A stretch of DNA of 64,000 nt, taken from the NCBI GenBank assembly GCA_030596395.1, contig JAUVKF010000005.1, forward strand, positions 1 to 64,000, read 5' to 3'. Position 1 is the stretch's first letter; every line of letters starts with the position of its first letter. The DNA comes from Chlorobiota bacterium (GTDB lineage Bacteria > Bacteroidota > Bacteroidia > Bacteroidales > F082). Both the position numbers and the translations under genes were made by a program. The notes beneath the pieces were generated by a model. The model searched no databases. It had not been told where the DNA came from and saw nothing but the letters and a program-made list of their open reading frames with translations. Positions 45,160-54,057 of this stretch are shown piece by piece.

Positions 45160-45192
45160 AAAGAGGTTGGTTAAGTGCTAGCCTCTTTTTTT
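45160..45192. terminator. Bidirectional intrinsic terminator
   Basis: Arms AAAGAGG (45160-45166) and CCTCTTT (45182-45188) close a hairpin followed by a T-run on the plus strand. It ends transcripts of the zinc-ribbon gene; the stop of the convergent MBL gene lies within it, so it probably serves both directions. Confidence 0.7.
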
Positions 45193-45880
45193 ATGCAATA
45201 TTTTTTTTGCCAGCTGCTTTTTTCAATTGATCCATGCCGACCCTTTTTCCGTGAGCGGGGTAGAACCACTTTATTTCCCATTCAAGAATTTGTTTCCAGG
45301 TTTTATGTAATTGCAATTCATCGTCAGCAAAACCGGGATATATAGTACCTGCGAAATTGAACAGGCAATCGCCTACAAAAGCCCGGTCAGCAAATATTAA
45401 ACTTGAAGATCCTTCGGTATGGCCGGGTGTGTGAACAATTTTTGCATCGAAACCAAGTTCCTCTAAATTTAAAAAATGGTCAAAAGTAATATCAGGGATT
45501 AATGCTGGATATGAACCAACTTTTCGTTCGATTGAATTTTTTATTTTGCCCATTTTTGAGATAAATTTAAAACCGGGAGAGGTGCCTTTTGGAATAGGCG
45601 TAAACCCGTTTTTAAGGAAGCCGGCTTCGCGGGCGTGCACAATTACTTTAGCACCTGATAAGGCTTGCAAATCAGCTGCACTTCCTGCATGGTCGTAATG
45701 AGTATGCGTCAGGAAAATGTATTTCAGATCGGTTATTGCCAATCCTGCTGAGGTTATTGCTTTTTGAATCTTGCCCGACTGCCCCCTGCTACCGGTATCA
45801 ACCAGCAAGCCTTTTCCATCCTGGATCAATAAAAAGACATTTGTAAATCTTGCCTTTGTGGATATTACTCTGGGATTCAT
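45191..45880 (-). CDS. MBL-fold metallo-hydrolase
   Basis: A 229-residue metallo-beta-lactamase-fold hydrolase (236 if the TTG at 45901, overlapping the priA stop, is used). The metal motif HxHxDH is FLTHTHYDHAGSA; further ligands are in VHTPGHTEGSSSLIF, ADRAFVGDCLF and FYPAHGKRV. This pattern fits glyoxalase II-like or general thioester/lactone hydrolases; the substrate is unknown. It is the last gene of a minus-strand unit after priA. Confidence 0.82.
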   Translation of the reverse strand: MNPRVISTKARFTNVFLLIQDGKGLLVDTGSRGQSGKIQKAITSAGLAITDLKYIFLTHTHYDHAGSAADLQALSGAKVIVHAREAGFLKNGFTPIPKGTSPGFKFISKMGKIKNSIERKVGSYPALIPDITFDHFLNLEELGFDAKIVHTPGHTEGSSSLIFADRAFVGDCLFNFAGTIYPGFADDELQLHKTWKQILEWEIKWFYPAHGKRVGMDQLKKAAGKKNIA

Positions 45881-45897
45881 TGTATCTGTTTTTATGC

Positions 45898-48387
45898 TCA
45901 AATTGGATCAACATCAAATTGCACAATTACCGACCGGTATTTACCAATTTTCCTGAAGTTTTCATAAGCTTCGGTAATAAGCTCTTTCACAACTTTATGA
46001 TTGGTGTTTTTAGGATTTTTAAGCATTATTTGCTTAATGTAATAGTTTTTGATCCTGGCAATTAACGGAAATTCTGGCCCAATTACCCTGTTGCCAAATT
46101 TTGAATGCAGTTCAATCCCGAATGTTTTGGCTGCTTCATTTAATACATCCGGATTTTTATGTTTCATTTTTACAATGATCAATCGATAGTAGGGTGGATA
46201 TTTAAAACGTTCCCGCTCACTAAGCTGACTTTTGTACATAGCCTGATAATCATGATTTACAACATATTTGATAATCGGATGATCAGGTTGCCAGGCCTGT
46301 ATGATCACTTTTCCCTGTTTATATTTTCGGCCCGACCGTCCACTCACCTGTGCCAGCATCTGAAAGCTCCTTTCATGCGCCCTGAAATCAGGAAAGCTAA
46401 GCATATTGTCAGCACTTAAAACTCCCACAACCTGCACATTGTCAAAATCGAGGCCTTTTGTAACCATTTGTGTACCGGTCAAAATATCGGTTTTTCGGTT
46501 TTCAAAATCAGATATAATCCGGTGATAGGCATTTTTCGAACGGGTTGAATCCAGGTCCATCCTGTCAATCCTTGCATCCGGAAGCAGTATGGAAAGTTCC
46601 TCTTCCACTTTTTCAGTTCCAAAGCCCTGCATTTTCAGGTGAGTACTGCCGCAATCAGGGCAAGCGGGAGGTATGGTGGTTGAATAACCACAGTAATGGC
46701 ATTTTAACAACTCACTCCGCTTATGGTAGGTGAGGGTTACATCACAATTTTTACATACAGGAATGTAATTACATTGTTCACACTCGATCCGCAACGAAAA
46801 ACCCCGCCTGTTTTGGAAAAGAATTATCTGCTGATTTGCTTCAAGTGCTTTTTTAATTTGTGCAAAAAGGACGGAAGAGAAATGAGATTTCAGCAATCGC
46901 CTTCTGTGCTCATTCCTCATATCAACAACCTCAATCTCCGGCATTTCCATACCACCATACCTTTGCGTTAGTTCAACCAGTGCATATTTTCCGTTTTTGG
47001 CATTAAAATAACTTTCGATAGCAGGAGTCGCTGTCCCTAATAACACTTTTGCATTGTGCAGGGATGCCAGAAAAATAGCAGCATCACGGGCATGGTAGCG
47101 CGGTGCGGGGTCAAATTGCTTGTAAGAATAATCGTGCTCTTCATCCACGATGATCAAACCCAGATTTTCGAATGGCAAAAAAATTGCCGACCGGGGACCT
47201 AAAATGATCTTGTAAGCTTTGTTGTCTGCTGATTTATCCAGTCCGGCTACATTGTTCCATACTTCCGCCCGTTCATTCCGGCTGTAACGAGAATGATAGA
47301 TGCCGACCTCGTTTCCAAAGTATTTTCTTAGCCTGATGATGATCTGCGTTGTAAGAGCAATTTCGGGTAACAGATACAAAACCTGTTTTCCGCTGTCAAT
47401 GGCTTCTTTGATGAGGTTGATATATATTTCGGTTTTACCCCCCGAGGTTACACCATGCAATAACACAACATTGTGGTCTTCAAACCCCGATTTTATATTA
47501 TCATAAGCCTCTGATTGATGTCCTGTTAACTTAACTTCGGACAATATTTTATCCTGCGGGTCGTCTTCCAGCCTGCTTACCACTTTTTCGTATTCTTCAA
47601 AAACACCTTTGTCGACCAGCGCTTTAAAAGCAGCCTGCCCTGCGTCGGCTTTTTTCAACAATTCGGTTTTTCTGACTTCATCTTCTTTATCCTGAAAAAC
47701 AGCACTTAATGAAATATAGCTCATCACCAACTCGAGTTGCTTGAAAGCCCGCTTGCCAAGTTCATCCATTAAAAGTTGCAAAGCCTCCTCATTTTCAAAT
47801 GTATCGGTAAGGCGGACAAACTTTTCCTTTTTCGGCTTAAAACCATCCTGCAGTTCTTCTTCCAAAACGAGCATCTTCTTCTCGATCATTTTTTTGAGAA
47901 AAGGAAGCACATTCTGAAAGCCGAGTGTCTTTCCAATTTCGCCAATGGTAAGCCTTTTCTTTGCAAGTAATGCCTCAGTTATTTTAAATTCATGTTCATC
48001 CAGGATATCATGATCGGGAATAAAAGATGGCGACAACAGGACTTTTGATTCACTGGCCAGCTTAAATGCAGATGGAAAAGCGGCATTCATTACTTCACCC
48101 TCAGTGCTCATGTAGTATGAAGAAATCCATTCCCAAAACCTGAATTGAACCTTATTTACAAGTGGCTGCTCATCCAGCAGATGTAAAATATACTTCGGAG
48201 TGTATTCAGGAACCGATTGATGCAGCTTTTTAATGAGACCCGCATATATTTTCTTTTTACCAAACTGAACGGCAACACGTTGACCTTCTTTAACAAATTC
48301 ATTTAATTCAAAAGGAACCCTATAGGTAAATGTTCCCTTGATTGGAAGAGGCAAAAGAATATCAGCAAACAGGGTGATCCGCTCCAT
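45898..48387 (-). CDS. priA: Primosomal replication helicase PriA
   Basis: An 829-residue helicase that restarts stalled replication forks. The N-terminal DNA-binding domain starts MERITLFADILLPLPIKGTFTYRVP. Walker A is LLHGVTSGGKTEIY, the DEEH box is IIVDEEHDYSYKQFDPAPRYHARD, and eight cysteines form two zinc sites (CEQC, CKNC, CHYC, CPDC). The ATG at 48385-48387 is used; the frame stays open 27 codons further, but a promoter box TACTTTTG sits only 4 nt before this ATG. Confidence 0.95.
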   Translation of the reverse strand: MERITLFADILLPLPIKGTFTYRVPFELNEFVKEGQRVAVQFGKKKIYAGLIKKLHQSVPEYTPKYILHLLDEQPLVNKVQFRFWEWISSYYMSTEGEVMNAAFPSAFKLASESKVLLSPSFIPDHDILDEHEFKITEALLAKKRLTIGEIGKTLGFQNVLPFLKKMIEKKMLVLEEELQDGFKPKKEKFVRLTDTFENEEALQLLMDELGKRAFKQLELVMSYISLSAVFQDKEDEVRKTELLKKADAGQAAFKALVDKGVFEEYEKVVSRLEDDPQDKILSEVKLTGHQSEAYDNIKSGFEDHNVVLLHGVTSGGKTEIYINLIKEAIDSGKQVLYLLPEIALTTQIIIRLRKYFGNEVGIYHSRYSRNERAEVWNNVAGLDKSADNKAYKIILGPRSAIFLPFENLGLIIVDEEHDYSYKQFDPAPRYHARDAAIFLASLHNAKVLLGTATPAIESYFNAKNGKYALVELTQRYGGMEMPEIEVVDMRNEHRRRLLKSHFSSVLFAQIKKALEANQQIILFQNRRGFSLRIECEQCNYIPVCKNCDVTLTYHKRSELLKCHYCGYSTTIPPACPDCGSTHLKMQGFGTEKVEEELSILLPDARIDRMDLDSTRSKNAYHRIISDFENRKTDILTGTQMVTKGLDFDNVQVVGVLSADNMLSFPDFRAHERSFQMLAQVSGRSGRKYKQGKVIIQAWQPDHPIIKYVVNHDYQAMYKSQLSERERFKYPPYYRLIIVKMKHKNPDVLNEAAKTFGIELHSKFGNRVIGPEFPLIARIKNYYIKQIMLKNPKNTNHKVVKELITEAYENFRKIGKYRSVIVQFDVDPI

Positions 48388-48391
48388 AAAA

Positions 48392-48399
48392 CAAAAGTA
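48392..48399 (-). promoter_or_regulatory. Predicted -7 promoter box of priA, adjacent to the ATG
   Basis: Minus-strand TACTTTTG ends 4 nt before the priA ATG, so the transcript probably begins at or next to the start codon (leaderless). The same spacing occurs at tilS. Confidence 0.5.
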
Positions 48400-48470
48400 G
48401 GGAATTGAGGTGTGTAATTGATGCATGTTGAAAATTATACGAGAAAGAGAATTTGACGGCAGATGCAAAT

Positions 48471-48572
48471 AGTCTTCAGTCTGCAGTCCTCAGTCAACAG
48501 TCCTCAGTCAACAGTCCTCAGTCAGCAGTCCTCAGTCAGTCGACAGTCCTCAGTCGGCAGTCGTTAGTCAAA
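48471..48572. repeat. Heptanucleotide tandem repeat array (AGTCNNN)
   Basis: About 14 units of 7 bp, mainly AGTCCTC alternating with AGTCAAC, AGTCAGC or AGTCGGC, broken once by a 4-bp insertion (48534-48544). It lies between the hydrolase stop (48663) and priA. It is followed by a TGCCGAAACGGC-type hairpin near 48599. Confidence 0.8.
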
Positions 48573-48662
48573 AAAAATATTCGTTTAATTTCCTGCCTTT
48601 GCCGAAACGGCTACGTGCAGGCAGGTGAGACATCTAAATAGAGGTTGGTGCGTATGAATACC

Positions 48663-49325
48663 CTAAATACTCAAAAGGATTTTATTAATAATCTCTGAAA
48701 CTTCCCTGGCCTTATTATAAACCATCAAATGTGTTCCTCCATCAATAACGTAATCAGGCTTGACTTTCTTAACAGGAAAGATTTTATCCACGCTACCATT
48801 AACGATAACCACATTATCAGGTTTTGAATTGTTTTTCCATCTCACCAATTGGCCGATTGACCAATAATTGATTTCAACATCTCCTTCGGAAATAAATAAG
48901 TCGAGTTTTTCCTGTTCATCTTTTGTTTTTGCACTAAACACGTAGTAATTACCCGGATTGGGTTTATTCAGGATGTGTTTTGGAAGCAAATTAGTTAATC
49001 CCAATCTCCCAAAGTTTCTGAGAGATGAGGAAAGCCCTCCTGTGGTGGCAGTACTTGAAACTAGAATCACCTGTTTGAGATTAATAATTTTGTTAATTTC
49101 GATTGCCATCATACCACCAAACGAGAGGCCGATCAGAATATCATTCTCCTGAATATGGTAGGTATCGATCATGCGTTTTGCATAATCAGCCATTTTTTCA
49201 TTCTTCAGGGGTTTGATCCACTCTGCATAGTTCTTTTCAAAACGCTTGTCTATTTCTAAGAAAGAAAATGCCTTTTTATCGGCGCCGAGACCAGAGAGAA
49301 AATGGAGGGTTGGCCTGGAACTCAT
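48663..49325 (-). CDS. Alpha/beta-fold hydrolase
   Basis: A 220-residue alpha/beta hydrolase. The nucleophile elbow is GLSFGG in ILIGLSFGGMMAIEI; an aspartate lies in NGSVDKIFP and the catalytic His in DGGTHLMVYNKA near the C-terminus, so the triad appears complete. No signal peptide. The start ATG (49323-49325) overlaps the upstream stop as TGATG, indicating coupled translation with the small membrane protein gene. The substrate is unknown. Confidence 0.8.
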   Translation of the reverse strand: MSSRPTLHFLSGLGADKKAFSFLEIDKRFEKNYAEWIKPLKNEKMADYAKRMIDTYHIQENDILIGLSFGGMMAIEINKIINLKQVILVSSTATTGGLSSSLRNFGRLGLTNLLPKHILNKPNPGNYYVFSAKTKDEQEKLDLFISEGDVEINYWSIGQLVRWKNNSKPDNVVIVNGSVDKIFPVKKVKPDYVIDGGTHLMVYNKAREVSEIINKILLSI

Positions 49326-49858
49326 CACGATTGCTTATCATTTTTAAGATTGACCCACTTCGCTTCATGTTCAGTGTAATCAAGAAGTCTTGTATTCAAT
49401 TTTTCCGCACAAAGTCGCCCGGTTATTATAGCTTCTTCTTTATTATCAAATACACCTACATCGTAATGCTCTTTTTCCGATATAATCAACCTGATGCGCA
49501 AAACTTTATATCTGTCCTTGTAGCTGATACTTTGAACACCGCCCTGCTTTACAATTTGCTCGTTATGTACTGTAACGTAATCTATATCAGGCAATTTTAG
49601 CCATTTACCAGAACGGAGTCCAAGTAAGGAAACATATTCCCGATAAGTTTTGTTTTTCAAATTAATTTGAATTCCGGTGGTAAGTATATTAGCTGCAATA
49701 CCAGCCAGAATTAATGCGATTTCTACACCAAATAAAGTAAAGCCTTCTGCATATAACCTGTAAATACCGTAAACTACAGCCATTGCGCCAAGTATCCGGA
49801 ACTGGGGCCAGACATAATAACCTGACCTTTTTGTATAAATGTTATTTTTAAAAACCAA
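49325..49858 (-). CDS. Small membrane protein, PH-like tail
   Basis: A 177-residue protein I cannot name. Two hydrophobic helices (about 21-36 and 43-62) are followed by a soluble beta-rich domain (LKLPDIDYVTVHNEQIV, YKVLRIRLIISEKEHYDVGVFDNKEEAI) reminiscent of membrane-linked PH-like domains. The start is TTG at 49856-49858; a box TATATTTG (minus strand, 49875-49882) lies 16 nt upstream, just after the dsbD stop. It overlaps the next gene by one base, so the two probably act together. Confidence 0.6.
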   Translation of the reverse strand: MVFKNNIYTKRSGYYVWPQFRILGAMAVVYGIYRLYAEGFTLFGVEIALILAGIAANILTTGIQINLKNKTYREYVSLLGLRSGKWLKLPDIDYVTVHNEQIVKQGGVQSISYKDRYKVLRIRLIISEKEHYDVGVFDNKEEAIITGRLCAEKLNTRLLDYTEHEAKWVNLKNDKQS

Positions 49859-49883
49859 TTGGTGTTTAATTAATCAAATATAC

Positions 49884-52334
49884 CTACTCTGCTTTAAACA
49901 CACTTTTTCCTTCCTTGAAATTCTTAGACCCTGCATCAAGAAATTCAACAAAGGCATTCACATCAAGGTCGTAAGCACGGGGCTGTACAAGCACTTCGCC
50001 ATTATGGCCCATTAACACATAAAAAGGCTGTGCGTTCACTCCAAATTTGGTGATCTGCAGATCGGCATATTTTTTACCAACTGTTTTCTTTACTTTTCCA
50101 TCGTAAGCGGATGTTATCCATTCCGATTCAGGGATTTTGGTTTTGTCGTCCACGTAAAGAGCAACGATAATAAAGTCTTCCCGTAGTTTTTTCAACACTT
50201 TTGGATCAGACCAAACATTGGCTTCCATTTCACGACAATTTACACAACCGTGACCGGTAAAATCAATGAATATGGGTTTGTTCTGTTCTTTGGCACATTT
50301 TACTGCCTGGTCATAATCGAAGTATCCTTCCAATCCGTGGGGAAGATGAAGAAACTCATGATATTTTGGGGTTTCGCATATTTCTATAACATCACCACTA
50401 CCTCCTCCTGAACCGGAATAAAGTTTCACATTGTCGCGCACCGTGGCATTCAGGTCAAAATCGTGCGTTTGCTGCGGTGGCAGGTAGCCAGATAAAAACT
50501 TAAGCGGGGCACCGAACATACCCGGTATCATGTAAACTACAAAAGTAAAAGTAATGATCGACAGTGTTAACCGGGGCACCGACAAATAAGGCACTTCTGA
50601 ATCGTGTGCAAATCTCAACTTACCCAACAGATACAGTCCCAATAAGAAGAATATTACAATCCAGAATGCGATATAAATTTCGCGGTCGAGTATGCCCCAA
50701 TGATAGGTTTGATCGGCAATGCTGAGGAATTTCAACCCAAGTGCCAACTCTAAAAACCCTAGTACTACTTTTACAGAGTTTAACCATCCGCCCGATTTTG
50801 GCAAATTGGCCAGCATAGATGGGAAAAATGCAAACAATGTAAACGGGAGCGCAAATGCCAGCGAAAACCCAAACATACCCACGATGGGTTTAATCACCTG
50901 TCCTCCTGCAGATTCAACCAGAATTGTCCCAACGATTGGGCCAGTACAACTAAACGAAACAAGCACGAGTGTCAGGGCCATAAAAATCGGCCCCAGGAAG
51001 CCACCTTTGTCAGCAGCCTGGTCTGATTTGTTTACCATCCAATGCGGTAATGTAATTTCAAACATCCCAAAGAAAGAAGCCGCAAAGATGACGAAGATGA
51101 GGAAGAACAAAACATTAGGCAACCAGTGCGTGCTGAGCCAGTTGGCAATATCAGGCCCTGCAACTACGGCCAGTACCGATCCGATAAATGTATAAATTGC
51201 TATAATGCTGATGCCATATAAAATGGCCTGTCCCCTACCCTTGGCTTTGTTTTCTCCTTCTTTCATGAAGAAAGAAACTGTCATTGGTATCATCGGGAAA
51301 ACACAGGGGGTTAAAATGGCAACCAGGCCACTTATGAAAGCGATGATAAAGAATCCCCAGAGTCCGGCTTTTTTGCCTTGTATATCTGAAGAGGAAATTG
51401 ACTCTTCTGCAGCTTCGGAAATATCCGAATCGGCAATCAATTCACCAGTCTGCCCGTTGAATGTTAACTCAATATCTTCGTATAAAGCAACACAACCCAC
51501 ATCATTACAAACCATATAAGCAATTTCACCGATCACCGGAACAGCCTCATCTTCAGACGTTAGTTTAATAGTTTGCCTGAATGTAGCTTCCTCTTCAAAA
51601 AACTTGATATCCAACTCAAAAACGTCATCAAATTCTTCAATCGGTGTGGTTATCTCAACAGGATCCCCAACAGGTTTAAACCCTTTTGGATCTTCAAAAA
51701 TGAATTCGGTGGGTAAAGGCCCGTCTTCAGGTACATCCAATGAGTATAAATGAAACCCTTTATCAATATGAGCTGTGAAATAAATATCAATTTTTTCACC
51801 TGATTTTTCAGTTTTTATATCCCATTTTACAGGTTCTAAAATCTGTTGTACAGGTACACCTGAAGTTTGCTTAGCATCGTCCGGTTCAAGCGAAAATTCA
51901 AAATCAACATCGGTTGGCGGAAGACATTTGGTATCGTCACAGCACATGTATTCAAGCGAACCTTTAACTGTAGTAACTGAATTGGAAAGTACTTTTACCT
52001 TTTGCCTGAAAACAGCTTCATCGGCAAAGTACTTAAGCACCATTTCAAAGTTCGGATCATATTCCTCAATCACTTTACTCTCTTCTGTAACTGACCCAAC
52101 AAATTCATAACCTGATCCTTCTACGAAAGTAAAAGTTGTTGCCGGAGGCGTCATTGGGATATCCTGCGAATACAGGTGCCACGTGGGATCGATCTCGGCT
52201 TTGAATATCAATTCAAACTCGTTTCCTGAAATTTTTTCCTGAGCAAAACTCCATTTAACCGGTTCGAGTATCTGTGCCTGAAGCCCTATTGTAAGGCCTA
52301 AAAGGGCAAAAAATAAAATGATTCTTTCCTTCAT
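49884..52334 (-). CDS. dsbD: Thiol:disulfide interchange protein DsbD with duplicated N-terminal domain
   Basis: An 816-residue protein moving electrons from cytoplasmic thioredoxin to periplasmic thiols. After a signal peptide (1-20), two DsbD-alpha-type domains occur in tandem: residues 24-150 (Cys131/Cys132 and Cys137) and 167-295 (Cys276, Cys281), both opening with ILEPVKW. The transmembrane core includes IAILTPCVFPMIPMTVSFF and LVSFSCTGPIVGTILVES, each with its cysteine. The C-terminal thioredoxin-like domain has GHGCVNCREME (Cys697, Cys700). Family members usually have one alpha domain. A minus-strand box TACTTTTG lies at 52370-52377. Confidence 0.92.
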   Translation of the reverse strand: MKERIILFFALLGLTIGLQAQILEPVKWSFAQEKISGNEFELIFKAEIDPTWHLYSQDIPMTPPATTFTFVEGSGYEFVGSVTEESKVIEEYDPNFEMVLKYFADEAVFRQKVKVLSNSVTTVKGSLEYMCCDDTKCLPPTDVDFEFSLEPDDAKQTSGVPVQQILEPVKWDIKTEKSGEKIDIYFTAHIDKGFHLYSLDVPEDGPLPTEFIFEDPKGFKPVGDPVEITTPIEEFDDVFELDIKFFEEEATFRQTIKLTSEDEAVPVIGEIAYMVCNDVGCVALYEDIELTFNGQTGELIADSDISEAAEESISSSDIQGKKAGLWGFFIIAFISGLVAILTPCVFPMIPMTVSFFMKEGENKAKGRGQAILYGISIIAIYTFIGSVLAVVAGPDIANWLSTHWLPNVLFFLIFVIFAASFFGMFEITLPHWMVNKSDQAADKGGFLGPIFMALTLVLVSFSCTGPIVGTILVESAGGQVIKPIVGMFGFSLAFALPFTLFAFFPSMLANLPKSGGWLNSVKVVLGFLELALGLKFLSIADQTYHWGILDREIYIAFWIVIFFLLGLYLLGKLRFAHDSEVPYLSVPRLTLSIITFTFVVYMIPGMFGAPLKFLSGYLPPQQTHDFDLNATVRDNVKLYSGSGGGSGDVIEICETPKYHEFLHLPHGLEGYFDYDQAVKCAKEQNKPIFIDFTGHGCVNCREMEANVWSDPKVLKKLREDFIIVALYVDDKTKIPESEWITSAYDGKVKKTVGKKYADLQITKFGVNAQPFYVLMGHNGEVLVQPRAYDLDVNAFVEFLDAGSKNFKEGKSVFKAE

Positions 52335-52369
52335 TTTTGTTTCACCATTTGGTTTTAAAAAATAAACCG

Positions 52370-52377
52370 CAAAAGTA
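52370..52377 (-). promoter_or_regulatory. Predicted -7 promoter box of dsbD
   Basis: Minus-strand TACTTTTG, 35 nt before the dsbD ATG. Confidence 0.5.
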
Positions 52378-52460
52378 CTAAATCTGACGGTTGGTATAGC
52401 ATTACCTTACAGGAGGGTGAATTATATAAAATCCTAAACTAAAATCTTGCAAGAAATGTT

Positions 52461-53792
52461 CTAAATGGTCAATTTTACTACAAGTACTGTTTCTGTTTTT
52501 TCTGTGATTTTAAATTCATCGGAAGACCTGTATCCAATAAGCCAGATAATTTTTCCAGCAGATTCCATCACATAAACATTTTCTTTTTCGAATAAGTCAA
52601 TTTTCTGATCAATCAGAAAATCACTAACCAATTTGGAACCCTCCATCCCAAAAGGAATGAAACGGTCACCAACTTTCCATTTTCTAACAATGAGTGGAAA
52701 GCTCAATTTTTCCAGGTCGAAATAAGCAATAAAAGGATTTTTGCTAATTTGAAGAAGACCAATGTTCTCCGCTATTTCCAACTTTAAAGATATTGGCGTA
52801 TTGATATTATCACCGACATATCTGATGTAATAAGTATCATCTTCGGATTTGGGGCCTGCTTTCTTTAGCAATAAAAATTCCCTGTCGATTAAAAGCTGGT
52901 AATCACTCGAATAAAATAGTTTTCCCGTATTGTTATTTTGAACTACCTCACAAATGGCATCGGTTACATCGCGGTTAAATCCAAAATCTTTTAGCAGATA
53001 AAATACCAATGAATGTTGATCCAGACTATCAAATAGTTTATCCAATGGAATTTTTACCACCTCAACTTGATCAATAAACAGTTCATTCCGCTTACCTTCA
53101 ATAAAATGTTGGATCATTTGATGATCTTCAGTTAAATACTGAAGGCTTTTGTTTATTGGTTTTCTGTAGTCAACTTTTATCTTTTCAAGTTGGGGTAATA
53201 GGTTATGACGGATTTGGTTGCGTAAATATTTATCGGATAAATTTGAGGAGTCTTCACGAAAATCCAGAATTTTTTCTTTAGCGTATTGTTCAATTTCTTT
53301 TCTTTCAGCAAAAAGCAAAGGCCTGATCACATTTTCACGTTTTAAAGGCATGCCTTTCAATCCGGCAACACCCGAACCTCTTAATAAATTAATAAAGAAA
53401 GTTTCGATCTGGTCATCCGCATGTTGAGCTACAGCAATTTTATCATAGCCATTTAATTGGCAAACCTCCTCAAACCAGTCATATCTCAATTCGCGGGCTG
53501 CTTCTTGGATTGAGCATTGATGTTGTTTGGCATATTCCGATGCATCGCAGGTATTAATATGAAATTTAACTTTATATTTCGTTGCACGGTTTCTTACAAA
53601 TACCTCATCCTGGTCTGATTCATCACCACGTAATTTGAAATTGCAATGTGCAATCCCAATTGAATATCCTGCCTGTGTGAACAGGTCAAGCAAAACAACC
53701 GAGTCGATGCCACCGCTGACTGCAATGAGGATTTTCTCATCTTTAGTACAAAGATTGTTTTCGGTAATGAATTGTTCAAATGCTTCAAGCAT
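52461..53792 (-). CDS. tilS: tRNA(Ile)-lysidine synthase
   Basis: A 443-residue TilS, which modifies C34 of the AUA-reading tRNA-Ile to lysidine. The PP-loop is AVSGGIDSVVLLDLF (26-31 core), with IAVAQHADDQIETFFINLLRGSGVAGLKGM and RPLLFAERKEIEQYA of the N-ATPase domain. The C-terminal domain ends IIWLIGYRSSDEFKIT. Length is normal. A promoter box TACTTTTG ends 4 nt before the ATG (53797-53804), and two heptanucleotide arrays lie just upstream. Confidence 0.94.
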   Translation of the reverse strand: MLEAFEQFITENNLCTKDEKILIAVSGGIDSVVLLDLFTQAGYSIGIAHCNFKLRGDESDQDEVFVRNRATKYKVKFHINTCDASEYAKQHQCSIQEAARELRYDWFEEVCQLNGYDKIAVAQHADDQIETFFINLLRGSGVAGLKGMPLKRENVIRPLLFAERKEIEQYAKEKILDFREDSSNLSDKYLRNQIRHNLLPQLEKIKVDYRKPINKSLQYLTEDHQMIQHFIEGKRNELFIDQVEVVKIPLDKLFDSLDQHSLVFYLLKDFGFNRDVTDAICEVVQNNNTGKLFYSSDYQLLIDREFLLLKKAGPKSEDDTYYIRYVGDNINTPISLKLEIAENIGLLQISKNPFIAYFDLEKLSFPLIVRKWKVGDRFIPFGMEGSKLVSDFLIDQKIDLFEKENVYVMESAGKIIWLIGYRSSDEFKITEKTETVLVVKLTI

Positions 53793-53796
53793 GAAA

Positions 53797-53804
53797 CAAA
53801 AGTA
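53797..53804 (-). promoter_or_regulatory. Predicted -7 promoter box of tilS, adjacent to the ATG
   Basis: Minus-strand TACTTTTG ends 4 nt before the tilS ATG, predicting a leaderless or nearly leaderless mRNA as at priA. Confidence 0.5.
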
Positions 53805-53857
53805 CTAAAGGAGGAGCAATTATGCTTAATTGTAAACAAACCAAAAGACTAATGTTG

Positions 53858-53892
53858 AAGTCTAAAGTCTAAAGTTCAAAGTCTGATGTCTG
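53858..53892. repeat. Short heptanucleotide tandem array (AAGTCTA)
   Basis: Five units of 7 bp: AAGTCTA twice, then AAGTTCA, AAGTCTG and ATGTCTG. It lies 23 bp from the larger array at 53915 in the korB-tilS gap. Confidence 0.65.
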
Positions 53893-53914
53893 AAGAATTA
53901 ATAATAAAGGTCTA

Positions 53915-54047
53915 CCAGTATCCAGCATCCAGTATCCAGTATCCAGTATCCAGCATCCAGCATCCAGTATCCAATATCCAGCATCCAGTATCCAGTATCC
54001 AGTATCCAGTATCCAGTATCCAGTATCCAGTATCCAGTATCCAGCAT
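53915..54047. repeat. Heptanucleotide tandem repeat array (CCAGYAT)
   Basis: Nineteen consecutive 7-bp units, CCAGTAT or CCAGCAT with one CCAATAT, covering 133 bp without interruption and ending 10 bp from the korB stop. Near-identical units suggest copy-number variation by slippage. Confidence 0.9.
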
Positions 54048-54057
54048 CCTGTTCACC

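Noticed and set aside
48453-48641. Protein-coding frame across the AGTC heptad array
   Set aside because: Composition is a direct consequence of the tandem repeat; no domain or promoter.
53858-54047. CRISPR array
   Set aside because: The repeats are 7 bp long and continuous without unique spacers; no cas genes are nearby.
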